Assembly (NCBI GenBank): GCA_944376125.1
Contig: CALWBQ010000013.1
Coordinates: forward strand, 1-64,000
Source of the DNA: an uncultured Lachnospiraceae bacterium
GTDB lineage: Bacteria > Bacillota > Clostridia > Lachnospirales > Lachnospiraceae
Direction of reading: 5' to 3'
DNA: 64,000 nucleotides
Shown: one piece after another, positions 35,800 to 44,952 of the stretch
How positions within the stretch are numbered: position 1 is the first letter of the stretch
How the letters are laid out: every line of letters begins with the position of its first letter
Position numbers and translations under genes: made by a program
The notes under the pieces: generated by a model
Seen by the model: the letters and a program-made list of their open reading frames with translations, nothing else
Databases searched by the model: none
Told to the model about the DNA's origin: nothing

Positions 35800-36066
35800 T
35801 TACTCTCCCAGCCCCGCTTCGACCAGTTTTATCATGGCGTCCAGCGCCTCCTCCTCCTCTTCTCCCTCACAGATAAATTCGATCTCATCACCGCTTTTCA
35901 CGCAGGCCCCCAGAACACTTAAAACACTTTTCGCATTATATTCTGATCCGTGAAAGCTGAAATGAATCGCTGCTTTGTCAAATTTCAAAGCCTCTTTGCA
36001 GAGAATTCCGGCCGGGCGCAGGTGCAGTCCGGTGGGATTTTTAATTGTTACTTTGGCTCGTACCAT
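35800..36066 (-). CDS. ptsH: HPr phosphocarrier protein
   Basis: 88 residues. His15 in NPTGLHLRPAGIL is the Enzyme I phosphorylation site. Ser47 in NAKSVLSVLGA corresponds to the regulatory Ser46 of Firmicute HPr, though the surrounding sequence differs from the usual KSIMGVMSLG, so control by HPr kinase is uncertain. GGGAGG lies 6 bases before the ATG. The start lies inside the last 26 bp of the cdaR gene, so expression is coupled with the c-di-AMP genes. Confidence 0.94.
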   Translation of the reverse strand: MVRAKVTIKNPTGLHLRPAGILCKEALKFDKAAIHFSFHGSEYNAKSVLSVLGACVKSGDEIEFICEGEEEEEALDAMIKLVEAGLGE

Positions 36067-37420
36067 GTGAAACCTCCCGATTTTCTGTTATTTTCTCTTC
36101 ATCCTCTCCAGCCGTCCCGCCGGCAGAGGTTTCGTCCGTCTCCTCTTCTGCTGCAGCTCCTGGACCTGCAGCCTCTTCCTGATCATAAACCCGGACGTGA
36201 ACATTGCTGTATGACGTAATCTGATACCCAGCACCTAAGTCTTCAAATGTCAGATCCAGCAGATACTCTTCGTCTCCCGGTTCCAATCCCGTCACATCAG
36301 CAGATACCCTTATCTGATCGGCATCAAGGCTGGCCAGATCTTCACTGAGCCCCTCCACTGTCACTGTCAGAGCGTCATCTGCAAACTCATATTCATACTG
36401 GGGATCCTGGCCTGTCAGGGCAATCAGAGAAGTGCTGAGAGTAAAGTTCTTTTCCGTCAGCCTTTCTACTTCAAGACGAACTTCAATCGTAGTATTATTG
36501 TCTTCTGTCACCATATGAACGCCATCCGGCAGATACTGGCTGACATCCACAGAGACAGTCTTTGTCGCTGATATTCCGCTGATATCCAGCACATCCGCGG
36601 GGATCGTAACGCTGGTGACGGAGGCGAGCTGGGACTTGAGTCCCACAACCGGAATAGTCTGGACATCGCACTGCACACCTGTAAACCGATATCCGTCTGC
36701 CACTTGGCCGCCAACTTCAAAATCCAGGGCCAGATATCTGACCTTGAGCACCTGGACACTGTATTCAATCTCTTCCTGATCCACCGTAACCCGCTCTCCT
36801 AAATTCAAAGGATTGCCATTGGCATCGTAGAACTGCGGAACTGCCGTGCCGGAAACATCTTCCGTGGCCCCCTCAATATCGTCGATCTCAATTCCCACGC
36901 TGGTGATCTGTCCTACCAGAGACTCCGGCCCTCTCACCGTCACCGTCTCAGGACTTATCTCATAGCTGTTGATATCATATCCCTCAGCCACATCTCCGGG
37001 GAAAATCGCCCTGACAGGGAATTCTTTTTCCTGAAGAGGTTCCGTCTCCACATGAACGACCATGGGATCTACCTCCACATCTTCTACCATATTGCTGTGG
37101 TTGAGGACCTCCACCTGAACTGGAACAGTTCCCAGCACATTGCAGTCTGACAGATCAATATACGCCCGGAAATCGGACGCACTGATCAGAGAGCGGTTAG
37201 TCATATGGACCTTATAGCGCACCGTCACACTGCTTCTTCCTACAATCTCATACGTGAGGCCAACGCCCGTCAGAGCATCCTCATTGATAATGTCAAGCTG
37301 CACTGTCTGACTGGCTGTCTGCTGCGGATTGGAGACATTGACGACCAGCAGCCATAAAAAGAAAGCCAGGAAAACAGACAGAAGTTTTAAGCCCAAATTA
37401 CTTTTTAGTCTTTCTTTCAT
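36041..37420 (-). CDS. cdaR: CdaR, YbbR-domain regulator of diadenylate cyclase
   Basis: 459 residues. One N-terminal membrane helix (about 10-27, LLSVFLAFFLWLLVVNVSNP) precedes an extracytoplasmic part with about four YbbR repeats, then an acidic Glu/Thr-rich tail (from about 425). It binds CdaA and tunes c-di-AMP synthesis. It overlaps the cdaA 3' end by 23 bp, which is the usual cdaA-cdaR coupling. The glmM gene that normally follows in Firmicutes is absent; ptsH overlaps instead. Confidence 0.93.
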   Translation of the reverse strand: MKERLKSNLGLKLLSVFLAFFLWLLVVNVSNPQQTASQTVQLDIINEDALTGVGLTYEIVGRSSVTVRYKVHMTNRSLISASDFRAYIDLSDCNVLGTVPVQVEVLNHSNMVEDVEVDPMVVHVETEPLQEKEFPVRAIFPGDVAEGYDINSYEISPETVTVRGPESLVGQITSVGIEIDDIEGATEDVSGTAVPQFYDANGNPLNLGERVTVDQEEIEYSVQVLKVRYLALDFEVGGQVADGYRFTGVQCDVQTIPVVGLKSQLASVTSVTIPADVLDISGISATKTVSVDVSQYLPDGVHMVTEDNNTTIEVRLEVERLTEKNFTLSTSLIALTGQDPQYEYEFADDALTVTVEGLSEDLASLDADQIRVSADVTGLEPGDEEYLLDLTFEDLGAGYQITSYSNVHVRVYDQEEAAGPGAAAEEETDETSAGGTAGEDEEKITENREVSHGTSQSNN

Positions 37421-38279
37421 CTTTCAGCCTTCCCTTCTTCCATAGCATAAATCTCCTGGCGGCCGTCTCAGCAGGCTGACCCTGGCTGTTTTTCAGCAGC
37501 GTCCTCAGCTGGTCTGCATCGGCGATCTTAGTCAAAGCGCCGCCCTCTGCCACAGAAACCCGTCCGGTTTCCTCTGAAACCACAATCGTCAGGGTATCCG
37601 TCACCTCACTGATTCCCACAGCGGCTCTGTGTCTGGTTCCCAGATCCTTGCTGATTGTCATATTGTCAGACAGAGGCAGGTAACACGTTGCCGCTACTAC
37701 ACGGTTTCCCTGAATCACCACCGCACCGTCATGGAGCGGTGTATTGTGCTCAAATATATTGATCAGAAGCTGACTTGTAACGATTCCATCCACCTCAATG
37801 CCAGTGCGCTCAATTTCTTTTAACGGTACCTGGCGGCCGATCACGATCAGAGCTCCTGTCTTTACCTTAGCCATCTCAAAGGTAGCTTTCACCAGCTCAT
37901 TGATCGTTTTGTCGGTGAAACCGTTTTCCCTTCTTCTGTCATCGATGGGCAGGATCGTTGTCAAGAAATTCTGGCTGCCAAGCTGTTCCAGAGCTTTTCT
38001 CAGTTCGGGCTGGAATATGATAATCAAAGCTGTCACAGCGATGGTAACCGATTTTTCCAAAAGCCACATGATAATAGTAAGCTGAAATATCTCTGCCAAA
38101 AGTGCAAACACCAAAATAACGACTAACCCTTTGAGAAGAGTCCATGCTCTCGTGTTCTTTATCCACAGAAGGATTTCGTAGGTCAATACAGAAAGAATTA
38201 CAATCTCTACCAGATTCGCCGGGGTTATTCTCGGTAAAAATGTAAGCCAGCTATATAAACCACTTAACAAATCCGCCAT
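37398..38279 (-). CDS. cdaA: Diadenylate cyclase CdaA
   Basis: 293 residues. Three N-terminal membrane segments (about 15-90) are followed by the DAC domain, with the DGA motif in LHDGAVVIQGNRV and the RHR motif in LGTRHRAAVGISE. It joins two ATP into cyclic di-AMP at the membrane; c-di-AMP controls K+ and osmolyte balance in Firmicutes. AGGAGG precedes the ATG. It is third in an operon that starts with two unknown membrane proteins. Confidence 0.96.
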   Translation of the reverse strand: MADLLSGLYSWLTFLPRITPANLVEIVILSVLTYEILLWIKNTRAWTLLKGLVVILVFALLAEIFQLTIIMWLLEKSVTIAVTALIIIFQPELRKALEQLGSQNFLTTILPIDDRRRENGFTDKTINELVKATFEMAKVKTGALIVIGRQVPLKEIERTGIEVDGIVTSQLLINIFEHNTPLHDGAVVIQGNRVVAATCYLPLSDNMTISKDLGTRHRAAVGISEVTDTLTIVVSEETGRVSVAEGGALTKIADADQLRTLLKNSQGQPAETAARRFMLWKKGRLKDERKTKK

Positions 38280-38310
38280 TATCCTACCTCCTCATTTTCG
38301 GCCGTCAGCA

Positions 38311-39255
38311 TCACTCTGCCCTGCGTCTCCTCGAATTGATCTTCTGCACCTTTACATCAGGGGCAGTCACAGTGATCTTAGGCACCGCCTTTACGTAATA
38401 ATAATAATCGTCATCTTCATATTGAAGATACTCGGTTCTGCTGTAGTCCACCGCAAAGGCAAAAAATGTAAAGATCAGCGCCAGGACTACCGATGCCAGC
38501 ATCCCTGCAATCATCGTTCCCATTGGCACTGAAATCGAAAACATCACATCTCCTGCAAAAATTGCGCCAAGCTGGACAATCACTCCGGCTGCGATGGCCA
38601 AATACCAGGAATAATCCACGGAAAGCCGCTTCACCATATAGACAACCGCGATAGCCAGAGCAAACCCCGCTACCATAACAAGCATCGTCTGATTCGAGAT
38701 GATGCTTCTTATAATCTGGACGTATTTCTCTGTAATATCCGCCGCAGCCGCAGTTCCCGCCAGGGCACCCACGTTCTGCTTTATATAGAGGAGCACATAA
38801 TAAATAAAGACGCCCAGGGAAACTGGAATAATTGCGCTGAGTCCTCCTGCCAGCCCCACCAGAAGCGGAAGCACATAGGGAATATCAATAAAAAACAGCA
38901 TCGGCGTCAGAACCAAAAGGAAGCTGTTTCCCGGCTGAAGACCGCAATACAGGAGAACAATCACAAAAAACACCACGCCTACCACCAGAGCGATCTCCAT
39001 AGAGGCGCTGAAAAGGTGAAGCAGGGTCAGACAAGCAATCACCAGCGAAATCACACTGTAGGGAAGGAAGGAGCAGACAAGCGCTACTACCAAGACAACT
39101 ACCGGTCCAGTCAGTTTTGCCATAAAGCCCAGGTTGGTGTTCAGGATAAGCACCGCAGCCAAGCCGAAAATAAAATGGATAACCGGGTTAATATACATAC
39201 TGAACTTACCATAAAAATCTCTCAGTCTCTCTCTAAACACGAACAGGCCCATCAT
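38311..39255 (-). CDS. Unknown polytopic membrane protein upstream of cdaA
   Basis: 314 residues with about 8-9 hydrophobic segments filling residues 18-275. A cytoplasmic tail follows that is rich in acidic and aromatic residues (EDDDYYYYVKAVPKI) and ends in a basic RRRR cluster. I do not recognise a family. It overlaps the preceding small gene by 23 bp and precedes cdaA by 31 bp, so it is part of the cda operon. The tail with a tyrosine run could be an interaction or phosphorylation site (inference). Confidence 0.75.
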   Translation of the reverse strand: MMGLFVFRERLRDFYGKFSMYINPVIHFIFGLAAVLILNTNLGFMAKLTGPVVVLVVALVCSFLPYSVISLVIACLTLLHLFSASMEIALVVGVVFFVIVLLYCGLQPGNSFLLVLTPMLFFIDIPYVLPLLVGLAGGLSAIIPVSLGVFIYYVLLYIKQNVGALAGTAAAADITEKYVQIIRSIISNQTMLVMVAGFALAIAVVYMVKRLSVDYSWYLAIAAGVIVQLGAIFAGDVMFSISVPMGTMIAGMLASVVLALIFTFFAFAVDYSRTEYLQYEDDDYYYYVKAVPKITVTAPDVKVQKINSRRRRAE

Positions 39256-39676
39256 GCCGGGAACCCTCCTTTATCTCTCTCGTCTTATTCTGAAATTCAT
39301 ACCGCTTCTGAAGGCGCCGCAGCTTAGCCGCATAAGCCTTCGTCCCCTTCACAGATCTTTTATACCGCAAGGCAGCCACGGCCCCTGTTATGATTAAATA
39401 GACAGCCAGCCCGGCCAGGTAAGCGGCGATCAGCAGCTCTCCTCTCCGAACCAGATCGCCAAGGCTCACTGTATTTAAAAGGCTGTCCAGATTATACAGG
39501 CCCCATACCAGAACACAGAGAACTGCACAGACAGAATATTTAAAAAAGCTCCTCAGCAGGCAGCTTCCCACATAGTCGCTCTTAAAATAGGTATGGAACA
39601 GATTGATCTGCTTTTCCTCTTTTTTCTCCAGCAATGCAATTTCTGTCATCAGCCTGATTTTTTCTTCATTCAGCAT
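39233..39676 (-). CDS. Unknown small membrane protein, first gene of the cda-pts operon
   Basis: 147 residues. A charged N-terminal helix (about 1-25, coiled-coil-like EIALLEKKEEKQ) precedes two membrane segments (about 45-65 and 83-105) and a basic C-terminal helix (about 108-140). No family recognised. GAGGAG lies 7 bases before the ATG. It overlaps the next gene by 23 bp and has a promoter-like pair just upstream. Confidence 0.72.
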   Translation of the reverse strand: MLNEEKIRLMTEIALLEKKEEKQINLFHTYFKSDYVGSCLLRSFFKYSVCAVLCVLVWGLYNLDSLLNTVSLGDLVRRGELLIAAYLAGLAVYLIITGAVAALRYKRSVKGTKAYAAKLRRLQKRYEFQNKTREIKEGSRHDGPVRV

Positions 39677-39709
39677 AGCTTTACTCCTCTACACCTAAAG
39701 TATCAATTT

Positions 39710-39738
39710 AGTATACCACAATCTGGCCGTATTGGCGA
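39710..39738 (-). promoter_or_regulatory. Probable promoter of the cda-ptsHI operon
   Basis: TATACT (39710-39715) and TCGCCA (39733-39738) on the minus strand with a 17-bp spacer, 33 bp before the first ATG. The -10 is good and the -35 moderate (4/6). Confidence 0.55.
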
Positions 39739-39794
39739 CCCTATCTGAAGAAATTTTTATGAATTCTTTGTAAAAGGCACCTGCCTCTGATTAC

Positions 39795-39823
39795 TTGCAT
39801 CGCTATTGCTCTTCTGTTATTAT
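39795..39823 (+). promoter_or_regulatory. Probable promoter of the PatB/MalY-like gene
   Basis: TTGCAT (39795-39800), 17-bp spacer, TATTAT (39818-39823), 51 bp before the ATG at 39875. Confidence 0.55.
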
Positions 39824-39874
39824 AAATAGGAAAAAACTGCTCTTTTGAGCTTGTACAACTGAGAGGAGAACGCT

Positions 39875-41080
39875 ATGAAATACGACTTTGTCTCAATTAT
39901 GGATCGCCGCGGAAAAGATGCCATCGCGGTTGACGGGCTGGGCATCGGCACAGCTCCCGGACGCCCCAGAGAGGGATTCGATGCTATTCCCATGTGGGTG
40001 GCAGACATGAATTTTCCCACTGTCCCTACTGTATCAGAAGCTATCACAGAGCGGGCCAAGCATCCCGCCTTCGGCTATTTTTCTCCTACCGAGGAGTACT
40101 TTCATTCTATTATCCGCTGGCAGGAAATCCGCAACGAGGTCACTGGTCTCTCTGCTGAAAATATTGGCTACGAAAATGGCGTGCTGGGAGGCGTCATCAG
40201 TGCGCTGAATGTATTTTGCTCCAGAGGGGACAAAATCCTCCTCCACTCTCCCACTTACATCGGCTTTACCAACAGTCTGACCAACAACGGCTACCATATC
40301 ATTCACAGTCCTCTGTACCTGGATGAGCATCATATTTGGCGCATGGACTTTGCGGATATGGAACAGAAAATAGCGGAAAACCAGATCCACGCTGCTGTCC
40401 TATGTTCGCCCCACAATCCCTGCGGCCGGGTTTGGGAGCGCTGGGAGCTGGAGCAGTTTATGGAGCTGTGCCGCAAATATAATGTTTATGTGGTCTCCGA
40501 TGAGATCTGGTCTGACCTGACATTAGAAGGCTACCGGCATCTTCCTACTCAAATGATCAATGAAGATGCACGCCAGCGCACTGTTGCACTGTATGCCCCA
40601 TCCAAAACCTTCAATCTGGCCGGCCTGGTAGGAAGCTACCATATCATCTACAATCCCTGGATCCTTGACCGGATAAAAAAGGAATCCTCCCTCTCCCACT
40701 ATAACTCTATGAATGTGTTGAGCATGCACGCGCTCATTGGCGCATATCGACCAGAAGGATACGAATGGGCAGATGAGCTGCGCCAGGTTTTAACCCAAAA
40801 TGTCAACTATGCCTGCCGCTACATTGAGGAGCACTTTGACGGTGTTAGAGTCTCTAAACCTCAAGGCACTTACATGCTGTTTATCGACTGCACAGAATGG
40901 TGTCAAAAACACGGAAAATCTATCAGCGAACTTCTGAAGGCCGGATGGGATGTTGGGGTGGCCTGGCAAGATGGCCGGGCTTTCCATGGCCCATGCCACA
41001 TCCGCATGAATCTGGCTCTCCCCTTATCCCGGGTTCAGGAGGCTTTCAGCCGGCTTGACCAGTACGTATTCCACCTCTAA
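39875..41080 (+). CDS. PatB/MalY-type pyridoxal-phosphate C-S lyase
   Basis: 401 residues. The N-terminus DAIPMWVADMNFPTVP and the PLP lysine motif YAPSKTFNLAGLVGSYHI define the MalY/PatB branch of fold type I. Members cleave cystathionine or cysteine (beta-lyase) or act as aminotransferases. AGGAG precedes the ATG. It is monocistronic, with its own promoter-like pair and a strong terminator 11 bp past the stop. A remnant of a second such gene lies at 59926-60200. Confidence 0.92.
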   Translation: MKYDFVSIMDRRGKDAIAVDGLGIGTAPGRPREGFDAIPMWVADMNFPTVPTVSEAITERAKHPAFGYFSPTEEYFHSIIRWQEIRNEVTGLSAENIGYENGVLGGVISALNVFCSRGDKILLHSPTYIGFTNSLTNNGYHIIHSPLYLDEHHIWRMDFADMEQKIAENQIHAAVLCSPHNPCGRVWERWELEQFMELCRKYNVYVVSDEIWSDLTLEGYRHLPTQMINEDARQRTVALYAPSKTFNLAGLVGSYHIIYNPWILDRIKKESSLSHYNSMNVLSMHALIGAYRPEGYEWADELRQVLTQNVNYACRYIEEHFDGVRVSKPQGTYMLFIDCTEWCQKHGKSISELLKAGWDVGVAWQDGRAFHGPCHIRMNLALPLSRVQEAFSRLDQYVFHL

Positions 41081-41090
41081 ATCACCCGAA

Positions 41091-41134
41091 AAACGGCGCA
41101 TACCACTCCACGCAGTATGCGCCGTTTGCTGTTT
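41091..41134. terminator. Bidirectional intrinsic terminator between convergent genes
   Basis: A 13-bp perfect stem AAACGGCGCATAC/GTATGCGCCGTTT (41091-41103 and 41115-41127), T-rich on the plus side and with five T on the minus side. It serves the PatB-like gene and probably the ABC exporter operon. Confidence 0.9.
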
Positions 41135-41190
41135 ATAGGGAATAACCTTATATTCCGCAGGATGCACATTTGCGCAAAACAGAATTCCCC

Positions 41191-42402
41191 CTACTCATAT
41201 CTGAGAGCTTCTATGGGATCTGCCTTGGCTGCTTTTGATGCCGGGTATAGGCCGAAAAAGATTCCAACCACCGCAGAAAACGAGACTGCCAAAATCACCA
41301 CGGAAGGTTTGATCACCACAGGGATGCCGAAGGCCATGCCTCCTAAGCTCACCAGACTGACAGCCAGGGCAACTCCCAAAGCGCCTCCGCATGCTGACAT
41401 CAGAGCCGACTCTGTCAAAAATTGGATCAGAACATCCCTGGTCCGTGCCCCGAGAGCCTTCCGGATACCAATCTCCCTGGTGCGCTCTGTGACAGATACC
41501 AGCATAATATTCATAATGCCGATTCCCCCGACCAGAAGAGAAATGGCGGCGATGCCTCCCACTGCCGCTGAGATACCGCCCATGACAGAATCCACACTTC
41601 CCATCTCACTGATAGCCGTTGTCTGAGAATAGTCTTCAGGCTGGCGGCCCTTAATCTTGGCGATATATGCTGTCAGACGGTCAAAAAAATTCTGCAGGTC
41701 GATCCCTTCCTTGGCAAAAACGTGGCAATAGTAAAAATAATCATTGGGCCAGGTAAGGATCGTGTAAGGGATCAGGGCCGTACCTCTGTCGCTGCTCCCT
41801 CCCATCATCAATTTCATAAAGGGACTCATCTCTTTCCTGTAAACGCCGACAATATTATACTCATCCGTGTAGCCGTAGATGGTCGTCCGGAATGTCTTTC
41901 CCACTGCATCGGCTGTTCCAAACAGTTTAACAGCACTCTCCTCCTCGATGACGACGTTTTTCTTGCGCCCCAGGATATCCCCTTCGTTCAGATAGCGGCC
42001 GGAGAGGATTGTAACCGGCTGCACATCGATATAATTGTAATCAATTCCTGTAAAGTCAAAGTCCATATTGATTCTTCCAGCCTGTACCTTTGAGCTGGCT
42101 GAAGCACCGCTGTCTATGTACGCGATCTCATCACCGAACACCTCTTTCATTCGGTCCAGATCATCCAGATTAAAATAATCGCTCTGGTGAACATCCTCAA
42201 TCCAGTACCCGATGCCGATGTAAGCCTGGGTCAGCCCTACATCTTTATAAATATCTGTAAACATGCTTCTCAGGGTATCGCCGATCGAGACAATGGAAAT
42301 CACAGAACCGATGCCGATAATAATTCCCAGCATAGTAAGAAACGCCCGCATTTTATTGGCTTTGATGGCATGAAAAGCCATACTCATATTTTCAAACAGC
42401 AT
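41191..42402 (-). CDS. MacB-type ABC exporter permease
   Basis: 403 residues with four membrane helices: one near the N-terminus (about 18-40) and three at the C-terminus (about 280-385), around a large extracytoplasmic MacB_PCD domain. RTREIGIRKALGARTRDVLIQFLTESALM is the FtsX-family signature. It works with the ATPase (2 bp upstream) and the membrane fusion protein as a tripartite-like exporter, common for peptides or antimicrobials in Gram-positives. Substrate is unknown. Confidence 0.93.
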   Translation of the reverse strand: MLFENMSMAFHAIKANKMRAFLTMLGIIIGIGSVISIVSIGDTLRSMFTDIYKDVGLTQAYIGIGYWIEDVHQSDYFNLDDLDRMKEVFGDEIAYIDSGASASSKVQAGRINMDFDFTGIDYNYIDVQPVTILSGRYLNEGDILGRKKNVVIEEESAVKLFGTADAVGKTFRTTIYGYTDEYNIVGVYRKEMSPFMKLMMGGSSDRGTALIPYTILTWPNDYFYYCHVFAKEGIDLQNFFDRLTAYIAKIKGRQPEDYSQTTAISEMGSVDSVMGGISAAVGGIAAISLLVGGIGIMNIMLVSVTERTREIGIRKALGARTRDVLIQFLTESALMSACGGALGVALAVSLVSLGGMAFGIPVVIKPSVVILAVSFSAVVGIFFGLYPASKAAKADPIEALRYE

Positions 42403-42404
42403 TG

Positions 42405-43229
42405 TCAGTTCTCCTTTCCATTTTCTCTCGCTCTGTACAGACCTTCCATATGATTCTCATGGCCTGTAACCGTTGGATTGGGATTCGGCTCATCGCTGAT
42501 CACTTTGCCGTCCTGGAAACGGATAATCCTGTGGGTAAATGCGGCAATATCTTCCTCATGGGTAACGACCACTACCGTCGCCCCCTCTCTGTGCAGCTCG
42601 CTAAAAATCTCCATAATCTCAATAGAGGAGGCCGTATCCAGGTTTCCCGTAGGCTCATCAGCTAAGATCAGAGGCGGTTCATTAGCCAGGGCCCTGGCGA
42701 TAGCAACTCTCTGGCGCTGCCCTCCAGACAGCTCGTTAGGCATATGTTCAAATCGCTTCCCCAGCCCCACCTTTTCTAAAAGCTGAAGGGCCCTCTCCCT
42801 CCGCTCTTTTTTGGGCCGGTGGGCGTAAATCATAGGGATTTCTACATTTTTCAGCGCCGATGTCCTTGAGATCAGATTGAAGGACTGAAAGACAAAACCG
42901 ATCTTTCGGTTCCGGATGTCTGACAGTTCATTCGGCGTCAGCTCCGCTGTATCTACGCCATCCAGATAGTAGTGGCCAAGACTTGGCCGATCCAGACATC
43001 CGAGAATATTCATCAGCGTAGACTTTCCAGAACCTGACTGACCCATGATCGCCACAAACTCTCCCCGCTTGATCGTCAGGTTGATCTTCTTCAGGCCCAG
43101 AACTTTGATCGCGCCGGTATCATATATCTTTACCAGATTTTCCAGCCGGATCAGATCTTCCGACACGTTTTCCGTCAGGTAGGAGGGCGTTTCCTTCTTC
43201 CGCACAAACGGATTTTTTATCATTTTCAT
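42405..43229 (-). CDS. MacB/LolD-type ABC exporter ATPase
   Basis: 274 residues. Walker A GQSGSGKST, signature LSGGQRQRVAIARAL, Walker B LILADEPTGNLD. A 30-residue N-terminal extension precedes the ATPase core. ATG at 43229 has AGGAGG five bases upstream; the frame is open further upstream, but that part only shadows the previous gene. It starts 13 bp after the fusion-protein stop. Confidence 0.95.
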   Translation of the reverse strand: MKMIKNPFVRKKETPSYLTENVSEDLIRLENLVKIYDTGAIKVLGLKKINLTIKRGEFVAIMGQSGSGKSTLMNILGCLDRPSLGHYYLDGVDTAELTPNELSDIRNRKIGFVFQSFNLISRTSALKNVEIPMIYAHRPKKERRERALQLLEKVGLGKRFEHMPNELSGGQRQRVAIARALANEPPLILADEPTGNLDTASSIEIMEIFSELHREGATVVVVTHEEDIAAFTHRIIRFQDGKVISDEPNPNPTVTGHENHMEGLYRARENGKEN

Positions 43230-43242
43230 AAGCTCCTCCTGG

Positions 43243-44718
43243 TTACTGCGCTTCAGATGTCTCTGCGTCTGTGGTCTCCGCTGTCTCCTCTGCAGACTCA
43301 GACTCTGTCTGCTCAGATGATTCTTCAGCAGCCGTCTCCTGGACTGGAACACCAGCCATTGCTGCATTGCCGGGCAGCACGGCAACCTTGCTTCCCTCTG
43401 TCAGAGCAGCATCTGGCGTGACGATATACTCCATTCCTTCTGACAGCTCTGCCCCTTCGGCCGGGAAAATCTCAACACTGATATCGCTCTCGACGCCGGT
43501 AGTGACAGGAATTATCCTGCACACACCGTTCTCTACCGCCACAATAGCATTGGATCCGTCCGGTTCTGTTCTGAGAGCTGAGATCGGTACCACCCAGGTA
43601 TCTTTCGCCTCGTCCAGAACAATCCCAGCCTTTGCTGTAATTCCAGCTATCAGCTTCGTGTCTTTATCTAAAACTCGAATCTTGGTGGGGATCACGCGCT
43701 CCGTAGAGCCGCCGCCTTTTTCTTCACCTGTAGGTGAGATCGAGATTACCTCTCCCTGGGCAGAACTGCCTCCCATAATATCGGCTGTGATCGTTGCCTT
43801 CTGTCCTACTTCCACCTGACCGATTGAATATTCGCTGATCTGAATCTCCAGCTCTAAAGTCTCCAAATTTTCAATCGTAAAGATCGGCCGATTATTCTCC
43901 AAGTCATCTGCAAACTGCCCTACTTTTCCGTTTACCCGTACAACTGTTCCGGCAATAGGGGCCGTCATCCGCGCATTATTCAGATTTTCCATGGCTTTGT
44001 CCAGATTAAACTGAGCGTTTTTGATCTGCAGATCATAAGACTTATCCGCCACTACCTGCCCATTTTCCAGATTATAACCTTCCATGGCCCTGCGGGCATC
44101 ATTCATGCTGTTGGCTGCCTGTTCCAGATCTACCTGAGAAACGCTGCCTGTCTGGGCCAGAATGCTGAGCCGATTGTAATTAGCTTCAGCCGCCTGATAA
44201 TCCTGCAGAGCTTTCGCGTACCCGTTCTGGGCAGCTTTCAGGTTCTCTTCCTTGTTCGCCACTGCCAGATCATAGGAATTCTGAGCGATCTCCAGTTCCT
44301 TTAAAAGTTCTGTGTCGTCGATCTCGCCCAAAAGCTGGCCTGCTGCTACTTTGTCTCCCTCTTTTACTGCAATACTCTTGATCTTTCCATGGATATTGGA
44401 CATCACATCCACACTGTCTGTCCCAGAGACAGGACCACTGACTGACAAAATATCCTGAATATCACTTTTTTCCAGAGGAGCCGTCGATACCACCGGCACA
44501 GTCTCTTTATTGTTGCCCAGCACATTGAAGCCGAGAAATGCCACAACGGCAATTGCGGCAGCGCCTGCGGCGATCTTTTTCTTTTTGCTCCAGCGGCGGC
44601 GTCTCTTTTTCGGTTTTTCTGCTGAAGAGTCATCGCTGAGCATTGCCTCTAGTTTTCTATCGAAGTCATCCTCCTGCAGCTCATTTGAGAGGGAGTTGTC
44701 TTTCTCTTTTTCTTTCAT
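43243..44718 (-). CDS. HlyD/RND-type membrane fusion protein
   Basis: 491 residues. A charged N-terminal cytoplasmic part (about 1-50), one membrane helix (about 53-72), then the periplasmic-adaptor fold: biotinyl-lipoyl halves (VKEGDKVAAGQLLGEID and NGKVGQFADD), a coiled-coil hairpin (about 135-250) and beta-barrel. A Glu/Thr/Ala-rich tail of about 35 residues follows. ATG at 44718, 8 bases after AGGAGG, is chosen over 44769. It is the first gene of the exporter operon. Confidence 0.93.
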   Translation of the reverse strand: MKEKEKDNSLSNELQEDDFDRKLEAMLSDDSSAEKPKKRRRRWSKKKKIAAGAAAIAVVAFLGFNVLGNNKETVPVVSTAPLEKSDIQDILSVSGPVSGTDSVDVMSNIHGKIKSIAVKEGDKVAAGQLLGEIDDTELLKELEIAQNSYDLAVANKEENLKAAQNGYAKALQDYQAAEANYNRLSILAQTGSVSQVDLEQAANSMNDARRAMEGYNLENGQVVADKSYDLQIKNAQFNLDKAMENLNNARMTAPIAGTVVRVNGKVGQFADDLENNRPIFTIENLETLELEIQISEYSIGQVEVGQKATITADIMGGSSAQGEVISISPTGEEKGGGSTERVIPTKIRVLDKDTKLIAGITAKAGIVLDEAKDTWVVPISALRTEPDGSNAIVAVENGVCRIIPVTTGVESDISVEIFPAEGAELSEGMEYIVTPDAALTEGSKVAVLPGNAAMAGVPVQETAAEESSEQTESESAEETAETTDAETSEAQ

Positions 44719-44784
44719 ACAGTTATCCTCCTGATCAGTTTCTCCGCTTTCTATCCATATAACGAACATTGGACAGCCATGACT

Positions 44785-44952
44785 TCACAAAAAAAGAAAA
44801 TGCTGCAAATTTTGTATTTTGCAGCATCCTCCCATCTCCCTGCGGATCTCTTCGTCAATGGTAACCTGGCCGCCAAAACGTTCCTTCTCCACCACTACTA
44901 CACGGCAACGTGCCCTGGCCAGATAGAGCGCTGCCGTCAATCCGGCAGGACC
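44785..44952 (-). pseudogene. Thioredoxin reductase-like N-terminal remnant
   Basis: Translation of the minus strand from 44952 gives GPAGLTAALYLARARCRVVV, then VEKERFGGQVTIDEEI, which is the FAD-binding N-terminus of a thioredoxin reductase. It lacks a start and the GxG before it, and after about 40 codons it runs into the terminator hairpin at 44801. The rest of the gene is gone. This is a decayed fragment, joined upstream to a short frame at 44937-45008. Confidence 0.75.
44786..44826 (-). terminator. Intrinsic terminator after the sdpRI unit
   Basis: A 9-bp stem TGCTGCAAA/TTTGCAGCA (44801-44809 and 44818-44826) followed on the minus strand by a T-rich run. Confidence 0.85.
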
